From positions 1 through 28,866 of the forward strand of contig JAYVEP010000171.1 in NCBI GenBank assembly GCA_043749225.1: a stretch of DNA of 28,866 bases, read 5' to 3'. The notes under the pieces are model-generated. The model was not told where the DNA came from, made no database searches, and saw only the letters and a program-made list of their open reading frames with translations. Source of the stretch: JANXUC01 sp043749225 (GTDB taxonomy: Bacteria > Acidobacteriota > Terriglobia > Terriglobales > Acidobacteriaceae). Of the stretch, positions 9,485 to 16,166 are shown piece after piece. Both the position numbers and the translations under genes were made by a program. How positions within the stretch are numbered: position 1 is the stretch's first letter; every line of letters begins with the position of its first letter.

Positions 9485-9870
9485 TCAGAGGGGAGGAGCC
9501 AGTTGTTCGCCCTGCAAAGCTTGGTTGATGCCGTCCTCAAGCTCATGCATCCGGGCTTTTGAGACGGTCGCTCGAATTCCAATCTTTCGAGCTTCCTGTT
9601 CTAGTTGCTTGGTGACGTAGAGGGTCAAGAGCACAATCGGAACCTTTGGATACTCTTTCAATATCTCGGCGGCGGATTCTAAACCAGTCATGCGCGGCAT
9701 GGAGAGGTCCATGAGGATAAGGTTCGGAATAAGGGACCGGTTTTTTCGACACCCTCCATGCCATCCGCAGCCTCGCCACATATCTCCCAATCGACGCGCG
9801 ATTCGAGCATGGTCCGGAGGCTCTGACGAAAGACCACGCTGTCATCCACAATTAGAATTGTGAGTGCCAT
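9485..9870 (-). pseudogene. Receiver-only response regulator, frameshifted in an A6 run
   Basis: The first half (MALTILIVDDSVVFRQSL...EICGEAADGMEGVEK) and second half (RSLIPNLILMDLSMPRM...VSKARMHELEDGI) of a CheY-like receiver lie in different frames. The join is a run of six A on the minus strand (plus coordinates 9741-9746); one extra A would make a normal protein of about 128 residues with the phospho-acceptor Asp in LMDLSMP. ATG 9870 is supported by GGAG 9 bases upstream. There is no output domain. It lies just upstream of the large kinase on the same strand, so it is the likely phosphotransfer partner. The shift could be a sequencing error, a real mutation or a site of transcriptional slippage. 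Confidence 0.75.
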
Positions 9871-10349
9871 AAGCTCCAATACGACTCATTCCATCCCCGA
9901 CGAGGCAATCAGGCATTCTTATTCCATATTGGCTGCCGAAGCAAGTATCATTCCTGCTTCCAGAGGCGTGATCGAGCCCGATCTTCCGTGGGCAATACAG
10001 CGTTCACCCGAGACTCGCCACACTTTGGTAAGCAAACCTCGACGGGTGCCCGCGTATTTTACCGTTTTTCACCCGATGGCCTTGCATTGGGACCGCCGGA
10101 GTAAGCGCACAGCGTGCATTGCAAATGGAGGTTTTTCTTCTTTATGAAAAGCTAGACCTCGCTCCACTTCGCGCTAGGGCGCTTTACGCGAACTGTGAAT
10201 TGAATAACTGACAAACCACTGGGGCAGTTATCCGGGAAGCCGGAATCTAAACAGGTCAGTCGAGGATTCACTGTATTGCGCTGTTGTGCTTGCCAGTGTC
10301 TATGCTGATTTGAGCAAGATAACACTCGTGCGACAGGGAGGATTCAACT
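9871..10349. other. Divergent intergenic region
   Basis: This 479-base region separates the receiver gene (minus) from the cupin gene (plus). A plus-strand frame crosses part of it but has no ribosome site or recognisable product. It contains the CACCCGATG element at 10056-10080, listed separately. Confidence 0.4.
10056..10080 (+). promoter_or_regulatory. Recurrent TTTTACC-N-CACCCGATG element
   Basis: Reads TTTTACC, a T-rich spacer, then CACCCGATGG. Similar sequences occur at 23553-23576 (minus), 23613-23640 and 26369-26396, all non-coding and near signalling or stress genes. Its role is unknown; a promoter or operator is inferred from recurrence only. Confidence 0.3.
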
Positions 10350-10915
10350 ATGGCTACCAATCTCAGCGTTTGTATTCCGGGAGCCGGCAGGGAGGCACTA
10401 AATCGGTTGCCTCGACTCGCCGACCCCCTCTTAAACATTGATTTGGAGCAGGAGCTAGCGCAACTCCGGCGAGAAGACTCTTGGGAACGGAAAAGTGGCC
10501 GAAGCTCTAAAACACTGGCGAAATATCCTGATTTCCGGATCGTTCTGATTCTCTGATTCTCATGAAAGGCGGCTCGCAAATGCATCAGCACAGAGCGGAA
10601 GGGAGAATCTCCATCCACGCATTGAAGGGGCGGATCGCTGTGCGTTTAGCCCACAGGAATGTCAATCTTCCTGCTGGACATCTATTGGTGCTTGACTGCG
10701 GCGTAGTGCACGACATCGAAGCACTGGAAGAGTGTGCACTGTTGCTTACCATCTGCTGGCCGAGGGAGGCCCATAACCGGCAGAATCTCCTCATCACCAG
10801 AGCGGCACTTGGACGAAGATGCCGAGGCCCGAATGCAAAACGAAGGGGGAGACCTCTATTCCCAGGATCAGCGCACCCGCCCCGAAAAGGCCGAATCTCA
10901 AGGCAGCCGTACTAA
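10350..10915 (+). pseudogene. Cupin-type protein broken by an 8-bp tandem duplication
   Basis: ATG 10350 follows GGGAGG and begins a frame of 68 codons ending RSSKTLAKYPDFRIVLIL-stop. The family sequence resumes two bases after that stop, in another frame, as MKGGSQMHQHRAEGRISIHALKG. It continues through the cupin motif (NLPAGHLLVLDCGVVHDIEALEE and LLLTICWP, read as separate blocks). Between the halves CTGATTCT occurs twice in tandem. Deleting one copy gives RIVLIL-MKGG in one frame, as in intact relatives. The partial paralogue at 1-205 has no such duplication. The tail after ICWP looks atypical and may also be altered. The distal half could only be translated by reinitiation at the ATG at 10562. 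Confidence 0.75.
10545..10560 (+). repeat. Exact 8-bp tandem duplication (CTGATTCT x2)
   Basis: Two adjacent perfect copies of CTGATTCT lie inside the cupin gene, immediately before CATGAAAGG. The second copy creates the frameshift and the TGA stop. Confidence 0.9.
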
Positions 10916-11098
10916 CAAGAGGCGGCGATTCTCACAACTGCTGAGTCTGGAGCTCTCTATATAGGACTTCTCCAAGTTGGTGAGCGCTAACGGTGCTGCA
11001 AATTCTTCAACCGCCATGACGGATTGCGCTGTAGCGTGCGGTCTGACTACAATTCCTCACTCTAGCGACAAGACTACTAAGCGTTGGGTGGTCTGGCA

Positions 11099-11353
11099 CT
11101 AGCCTGCAAGCTGGGGTATGCACGCCTGCACGAGAATTGGCTTTCCCCACAAAACCATACCGTTCAAGCGGGAGATCGCTGCCTCGGCTTCCAGATCGTT
11201 CTTCATTTCCACGAACGCAAACCCACACGAATAGTGAGTTGCAGGGTCGGTCATAATCTCCACCGCGTCAACCAGTCCATAGGCTTCAAACAATTTGCGC
11301 AGCTCATCGGGTGTCCTGTTTGAGTCGAGATTTCCAACTAGTACGTTGGTCAT
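11099..11353 (-). CDS. RRM-type RNA-binding protein
   Basis: This 84-residue protein is a single RNA recognition motif. RNP2 reads VLVGNL at residues 4-9 and RNP1 reads CGFAFVEM at 43-50, with the expected two aromatic positions, and the typical LFEAYGLVDAVEI helix-strand lies between them. The family binds single-stranded RNA and in bacteria is often linked to cold or stress responses. The frame is open further upstream, but ATG 11353 follows AGGAGAGGTGAAT, so it was chosen. It is one of the few intact genes between 9.4 and 15.6 kb. Confidence 0.9.
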   Translation of the reverse strand: MTNVLVGNLDSNRTPDELRKLFEAYGLVDAVEIMTDPATHYSCGFAFVEMKNDLEAEAAISRLNGMVLWGKPILVQACIPQLAG

Positions 11354-11455
11354 ATTCACCTCTCCTGTTGGTGCTTCGTGAGTCACCTTCCTAGTACTTA
11401 CTAGAAGGCGCATGGGGGAGTGGGCTTTCCCCACCCTCCCGCAACGCACTCAGTT

Positions 11456-11776
11456 CTATGTTGCCGCGTGAACGGCGAGCTTATGAAGAGTCGAGCTGAC
11501 AACGTCCGAGGTCTGCACCTTCGGCGTTCCCTCAATAAATCTCGCCAGCGTCTTTAGCACTTCGGGGTATGAATTGGTGTTGTAAGCTTCCGCACTGGCT
11601 TTGCTGTCCCACAGACTGACGGTCGTGTCATCGATTCCGCCGGGACTGGAGAACGTAATTTCGTCTTTGAAACCATTCTGCTGCGCAGTAACGGAAGAAT
11701 GTCCTTGTCAAATGTTCGCGTGTAGTCAGAAAGCATGTTCGATTTCAGATGAAAAGACAACGTTGCGTGCAAACAT
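11456..11776 (-). pseudogene. Antibiotic-biosynthesis-monooxygenase-like (dimeric alpha/beta barrel) protein, two compensating frameshifts
   Basis: ATG 11776 follows AGGAGG and starts MFARNV. The family sequence then moves to another frame (FHLKSNMLSDYTRTFDKDIL) and returns to the first (QNGFKDEITF, then SLWDSKASAEAYN and YPEVLKTLARF), ending at 11456. One extra T lies in the T4 run near 11753-11756, and one base is missing near 11681-11684. The two cancel, so the span is exactly 107 codons, the usual length. Between the shifts the start frame meets a stop, so no full product is expected. Relatives are small cytoplasmic proteins of uncertain function. Confidence 0.7.
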
Positions 11777-12304
11777 GTCAACCTCCTGAGGGTCGTCGGT
11801 TCGCTAAGGTTGGGGGTACTCCAGATGGGCTGACTTAGTTCAGGGAACCTGAAAGAGGAGAACGATGCCTCACTCCACGTTTGCTGTAGCAACTGGGTGG
11901 CCCTCCAGCATGATCCAATGCAACTCACTGTTTCTACAGCAGATCGGCGCCGAGGAGTCTGGACTCCGTCGGGAGACTTCGGCGGAAAGCAAGCAGAAAC
12001 GGCTACCTCCATGACGGAATGACGAACACAACCGGTGCGGTCTCCCTGCTTCCTCAACACGCTAGGCGAAAGTACTTAGATGGTTCCGGGCGCGTCCAAG
12101 CCGGGATTGTGGTTGTTTTCCGACAGATCACAGTGGTTTCCGCCAGAACTCAAGATCCTTGGGTCAATCAAGACAAACACAGGTTCCGGCAACGGTCACT
12201 ATTCCTGATCGTTACGAAATCGGAAATATCACAGTATATGGTCACTCTTGCTCAGCTTCGCAACTCTCCTAGCGTGGGGATTAGCGACTGGAGGATACTT
12301 CACG
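11777..12304. other. Intergenic region without recognisable gene
   Basis: This 528-base stretch lies between the monooxygenase-like relic and the response-regulator relic, which diverge. Frames on both strands are short and show no family motif. GGAGG at its right end is the ribosome site of the next gene. Confidence 0.4.
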
Positions 12305-13020
12305 ATGACCATATCTAGAATTTTGCTCGTAGATGACGATGCCGTCGTCCTCAATATGTTGGGGCGAGCGCTCGAAGGCGATGGGTTCGAGGTCGTCGCT
12401 GCCAACAACGTAACCGAGGCGCTGAAGCTCATCGTTACCGAAAAATTTGATGTGCTGCTCTCCGACCTGCACATGCCGAACGCGGGTGACGGGTTCACCG
12501 TCGTGAGTACCATGCGCCACATCCACCCCAGGCAGTGACATTGGTGCTGAACGGTTACCCAGAACTGCAAGCGGCGATGGCCGCGATCCGTGACCAAGCA
12601 GACGAAGTCCTGGTGAAACCGATGGAAGTCGCCAGACTTAGGGAGCTCATCCACAAGAGACTCGCCCACCCGACAGATCGGAAGTCACTGGCTACAGAGA
12701 GCGTAGCCTCCATATTGGAGCGCGACCTCGGCGCGACCATTTAACACTGGATGGGACTGGTAGCGAACGACAAAGAACTGACCGCTATCCCGCTGAGCAT
12801 CCAGGACCGCACCGGTCATCTGCCTAGGCTCCTTCACGATTTGATTGTCCGCCTGCGCCTGCCGCTATCGGAGGAAGCCGCAATCTCCGTAGCAGCGCGC
12901 GATCACGGACTACTTCGACGGAGACAGGGCTACACGGTCGCCATGGTGGTCGAGGAGTCACGGATCCTACAGATGAGCATCTTTAACACCCTAAACAACA
13001 ATCTGGATATGGTGAATTGA
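12305..13020 (+). pseudogene. Response regulator with RsbRD-N-like C-terminal domain, multiply disrupted
   Basis: ATG 12305 follows GGAGG. The first frame gives a receiver start (ILLVDDDAVVLNMLG, then LLSDLHMPN) and stops after HIHPRQ. The second frame resumes with VTLVLNGYPELQAAMAAI and VLVKPM. A single missing base near 12530 explains the switch. A TAA at 12742-12744 then replaces the Gln codon expected in AT-I-Q-D-W. After it the same frame continues with RTGHLPRLLHDLIVRLRL and RRRQGYTVAMVVEESRIL, resembling the N-terminal domain of RsbRD-type sigma-B regulators. The C-terminus stops early at 13020. Intact relatives probably link two-component input to a partner-switching stress cascade. 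Confidence 0.7.
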
Positions 13021-13550
13021 GAGGCAGGTGGTCTACGCCGCGTGTCGGAGCCGCGCAGCAGTCGAATCTTAACTGCTCTTTCAAAAACATAACGCAGCGA
13101 CATCCGGCTATGCCTCCTGGTTCACCCGAGCTGCCGGCCCGACTTGACCCTGGGGTGTTTCTGCCGTCAGGACAACAACATTATGACCACCAATTCTAAC
13201 TGCGTCCTACTCAGGCGAGCGCATGGCAAACGACCCCAAGTGTAACTACAGCACGGTTCTCGGTGAAAAATCGCCATTTTCAGGCATTCCACCGGGCTGT
13301 GAGTGCAAGCGCCTGTGTTACGACACCCAGTCTTGAAGATCACGCTTGGCCGCACCAATTGGGACAAAGTGAGCACTCTTGAACAGTCACACGATGGTGA
13401 GGGAAGTAATATCTCTTTCAATCGGGAGCGCTCCCAAAGAGAACGGGGACGGCTGGGGCAAATATGGGTTAACGTTGCCCGGTATGGCAGCATTTGACCC
13501 TCACGTTTGTCCCAGTTTTTTTATATCCCAGTGTCAAGCGGGGAGGGCTC
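13021..13550. other. Intergenic region, possibly decayed
   Basis: In these 530 bases no frame has both a ribosome site and a recognisable product. A 37-codon frame from ATG 13223 (MANDPKCNYS...) was considered weak. GGGAGGG at the right end belongs to the next gene. Confidence 0.35.
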
Positions 13551-14025
13551 ATGTATCCTTCAAAACATCACATTCTTGTAGTCGATGACGAGCTGAGCGT
13601 ACGCGAAAGCCTCGAAATGTTGTTGACGTCGGAAGGGTACGATGTCGCTACTGCCAAGGACGGCTTCACTGCCCTTTTGCGAATCGAAGGAATGCCACCC
13701 GACTTGATAATCTCTGATCTGAATGCCCCGCATGTCCGGTTTTGAATTCCTACCCGTGGTTCGGATGCGCTTTCCGCAAGTAAAAATTGTGGTAATGAGC
13801 GGAGCTTACTGTGGCGACGATTTACCCCTTGGAGTGGTCGCTGACGCGTTTTTCGCTAAGGGGCAGCGGGCCCAACACCTGCTTACCACCGTCATGGGAT
13901 TGATTCACACCTCTGCGGATCGAACGAGCAACCATCGACAACAATCCGCGTCGGGCGAGGGTGGAAACCGAAACGTACCTTATCGCCCTCCTCAAGTGCA
14001 CCCGCCTTCACTGCGGCCCCGATAG
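13551..14025 (+). pseudogene. Response regulator receiver protein, frameshifted
   Basis: ATG 13551 follows GGGAGGG. The first part (HILVVDDELSVRESLEML, then LIISDLN) and the second (MPRMSGFEFLPVVR, IVVMSGAY, ADAFFAKGQ) are consecutive receiver blocks in different frames. A two-base loss near 13721-13728 explains this: CTGAAT-ATG-CCC appears as CTGAATGCCC. Intact relatives carry a C-terminal cysteine-containing segment. Here that part seems to sit in yet another frame after 13978 (readable as IALLKCTRLHCGP), so a third break is likely. Catalytic residues (paired Asp, phospho-acceptor Asp and Lys of AKGQ) remain visible in the pieces. Confidence 0.7.
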
Positions 14026-14588
14026 GGGTGCCGCGAGTAGGGCGCAGCAAGGCTAGTCCGGCGGTTGCCTCAGAACAGCGTCTGGAATAGCCGACCCGCT
14101 GGATTGACAAGAGCCAGGGATTGATGTGGGGGGCGCAGCGCCTCACGTACAGACCGTAACAGCGACATTTCCCGATGTGCCTGACGCACCGCCGGGCGGC
14201 TGTCTAGGTGTAGATGTTCATCGTGCCCTGGATGGTCGAGTGGCAGCAATTCTTGATAGCCAGGGTTGTACCACAGCACCACTGGCGCCTTCTCATTCCA
14301 TCTTTCTGCCGAATCCGGCTTGTTTTGTCTTTCACCGGCGCTAGCAGACAAAACACGACTGATCGGAGACAGGAAAGAACGGAGCCGAAGGAGGGTGGCA
14401 GGACGTGCGGGAAAGCGCGGTGAGTGCCAAACGCGTTTGGGGTTAAGTTTGGCGCGAGACCGGCGCAGTCCGAAACGCCCGCCCTAGCCGCGGCTGAGCG
14501 GCGTACACCCAAAGAGGGCGGAGTGGAGAAACACCGGCGTAGCCTACCCTGCCAGGTGAAGATTTCGTCTGTCGTGAGGGTGTCTTAA
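14026..14588. other. Intergenic region with a 14-bp palindrome
   Basis: In these 563 bases a minus-strand frame of 93 codons (14070-14351) lacks an ATG and a ribosome site and was not accepted. Apart from the palindrome at 14427-14440, nothing was recognised. Confidence 0.35.
14427..14440. promoter_or_regulatory. Perfect palindrome CCAAACGCGTTTGG
   Basis: A 14-bp perfect inverted repeat with no spacer in non-coding DNA, about 160 bases upstream of the DUF5666-like relic and 490 upstream of the cation transporter. It could be a dimeric repressor site. No second copy was noticed. Confidence 0.35.
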
Positions 14589-14738
14589 GCGGCCACTCTG
14601 AAAGATTTGAAAGTCGGCGACAAAGTAGTCATCCATGCCGACGCTGCGGGCGACAAGCTGGTTGCCAACGAAGTCCACTTCGGCTCTATGAAGAAGATGC
14701 CGTCCATGAAGGGCATGGAGGGGATGGAGCATAACTGA
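14589..14738 (+). pseudogene. C-terminal fragment of a DUF5666/metal-binding-like secreted protein
   Basis: The frame after the TAA at 14586-14588 encodes ATLKDLKVGDKVVIHADAAG, then LVANEVHFGS and a Met/Lys-rich end (MKKMPSMKGMEGMEH). The LKVGDKVVIHA...A-EV pattern matches the last strand pair of small secreted barrel domains such as DUF5666. The N-terminal half and signal peptide are absent: a stop directly precedes the homology and no start codon fits. The Met- and His-rich tail hints at a metal-related role, which is only inferred. It lies about 180 bases before the cation transporter relic. Confidence 0.5.
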
Positions 14739-14915
14739 AACTCCAGCTCCCCCCGGCCCGACGTGCAATCGTGACCTTCAACGAACGCAAGACGCTTCCA
14801 GATGACCGGGACTTGTGTTTCTGCGCCAATCCCGGACAATGGTGCTGCACAGGATGTTGCGCCGAAGCCCGCAAGACTTGAAGCCGTGAAACAGCCAAGA
14901 GTTCATAATGAGTCT

Positions 14916-15541
14916 ATGTCTTCGACGGTGTGGCGAAACCCTCAAAGCGTTCTCCGGCGTATCGTCTGGATACAGGCCATCACGATCAGCTGGATGACGG
15001 TGGAAGCCGCTGTTTCTCTTGGTGCGGCTTGGCGCGCCCATAGTCCAGCGTTGCTTGCGTTTGGAGGCGACAGCGCCGTTGAACTCTTGTCTGCAACTGT
15101 TGTTTATTGGTTTATTGGCGTTTCCGGTCAAATGGAAACGGGAAGCTGAAAGAACAGCTTGCTGCGAGAATCGCGGGAGGTTTGCTATTCGCGTTAGCGG
15201 GTTACGTAGCCCTCATCGCTTCATTGGCGTTGCGTGGATATCGTGAAGTGAAAACGAGTTTTGCGGGGATCGCTGTATTGCTCGTAGCGGCGGTTGTGAT
15301 GCCCTTGCTCGCACATCAGAAACGCCGACTGTCCGCTGTCACCGCGAGTGCAGCACTGAGATCAGATGCAGCGGAGTCTGCGCTGTGCGGTTACTTGGCG
15401 ATCATCGCGCTTGCGGGTCTGGTCGTGAATGCGGTCTGGGGGATCACTTGGGCCGATCCGCTCGCTGCGCTATGCCTGCTGCCGCTGGTCATGCAGGAGT
15501 GCTGGCAGGCTCTCAACGGAAGGCCGTGCGACTGCTGCTGA
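14916..15541 (+). pseudogene. Small CDF-type cation transporter broken by an 8-bp tandem duplication
   Basis: The frame from ATG 14916 gives a membrane protein start (RRIVWIQAITISWMTVEAAV, then PALLAFGGDSAVELLSATVVYW) that runs to a premature stop. A second frame from 15107 continues with YWRFRSNG, AARIAGGLLFALAGYVALI, SAALRSDAAESALCGYL and TWADPLAAL, ending GRPCDCC. TTTATTGG is present twice in tandem at the join. Removing one copy leaves exactly 206 codons, as in intact relatives of about 205 residues. The Asp-containing segments GGDS, RSDAAES and WADP match metal-site positions of cation diffusion facilitators. Intact proteins would export divalent metals across the inner membrane. The start lacks a strong ribosome site. 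Confidence 0.75.
15103..15118 (+). repeat. Exact 8-bp tandem duplication (TTTATTGG x2)
   Basis: Two adjacent perfect copies of TTTATTGG lie inside the cation transporter gene. The extra copy shifts the frame; without it the codons read V-V-Y-W-R-F. Confidence 0.9.
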
Positions 15542-15678
15542 TCGTTTGCTTCGAACTAGCGAAATTGGGGCGGGCTCGTGCGGCCCGTTGAGGTGCTCAT
15601 CGTTGGCAGCATAGTTGCCTCTACGAATTCACGCTTCTTTCGGCGACAGGTATGAGCAGAGAAGTATTGCAAAAATCT

Positions 15679-15699
15679 GTGTCCAATTTGTGTCCAATA
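15679..15699 (+). repeat. Direct repeat GTGTCCAAT x2
   Basis: GTGTCCAATTT is followed immediately by GTGTCCAATA. Similar short repeats occur at the ends of integrative elements next to tRNA genes, where they can be integrase arm sites. That role is inferred. Confidence 0.5.
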
Positions 15700-15728
15700 A
15701 GCGTTACCGAGGGGGATAATCAAGAATT

Positions 15729-15803
15729 TGGGGAGCCACCCGTGTCTTGTAAGTCCTTGAAAGTACGTGTTTGGTTAGATTCGAATCCCACTCTCTCCGC
15801 GAA
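15729..15803 (+). other. Putative attachment-site scar with tRNA-Ser 3' fragment
   Basis: The stretch TTCGAATCCCACTCTCTCCG near 15779-15799 resembles the T-loop, T-stem and acceptor 3' strand of bacterial tRNA-Ser. The 5' side of the T-stem does not match and no other tRNA part is present. Just upstream, GGGAGCCACCCGTGTCTTGTAAGT (split here as GGGAGCCACCCG and TGTCTTGTAAGT) is closely similar to the sequence in front of the tRNA-Glu fragment at 18509. A shared element end joined to a tRNA 3' end is what a site-specific integration event leaves. Confidence 0.5.
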
Positions 15804-15841
15804 CTATCTCATTTGTTATGAATGAGATGCGGGTCATATAT

Positions 15842-15860
15842 AGGTCCAAAAAGGTCCAAT
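15842..15860 (+). repeat. Direct repeat AGGTCCAA x2
   Basis: AGGTCCAA occurs twice within 19 bases, just right of the tRNA-Ser-like fragment. It resembles the GTGTCCAAT pair on the other side in its GTCCAA core. Confidence 0.45.
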
Positions 15861-16166
15861 AAACTCAAAAATCATCGAAACCGTTGGAGTTCTCATGGAG
15901 AGCTGACATAACTCCGAAAGCCCGTCGCACCGGAGAGCCAACCAAGGAGCGAACGCTCCAGGGTTGGCCGACAAGAGGAGCACCACATGTGGAACAGCTA
16001 GGAAGCCGTTCACGCCTGCTTGAGCCAAATTGGGCTACTGCACGGAACAACTTCACTGGGGTATCGGAGTCGGTGTTTCCATGGTGTTTCAGGTGTATAC
16101 TCCCGGCGAAGGCTTCCAAGACCCAGCGCCTCCCCATTTCTGAGCGCGCTTGGTGGGAGGAACACC

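Larger units (their letters stand above)
15542..16166. other. Non-coding integrative-element boundary zone
   Basis: This 625-base region has no accepted gene. It holds short direct repeats (15679-15699 and 15842-15860), a tRNA-Ser-like 3' fragment (15729-15803) and a hairpin (15806-15828; ATCTCATT, 7-base loop, AATGAGAT). Such features are typical near attachment sites of tyrosine-integrase elements. No integrase gene is present. Confidence 0.45.

Noticed and set aside
9741..9746. Programmed -1 ribosomal frameshift at A AAA AAC in the receiver gene
   Set aside because: The heptamer is not in the required codon phase for tandem slippage; transcriptional slippage or an error is simpler.
13223..13336. 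37-codon frame with four Cys (MANDPKCNYS...)
   Set aside because: Weak ribosome site and no family recognised; a chance frame is as likely.
14070..14351. Minus-strand frame of 93 codons
   Set aside because: It starts without ATG, has no ribosome site and contains no recognisable domain.
10545..15118. Claim of active phase variation through the 8-bp duplications
   Set aside because: A two-copy 8-mer is much less unstable than usual phase-variable repeats, and no population data are available; kept as a hypothesis only.
15679..15860. CRISPR array from the short direct repeats
   Set aside because: Repeats of 8-11 bases, only two copies each, no regular spacers and no cas genes.
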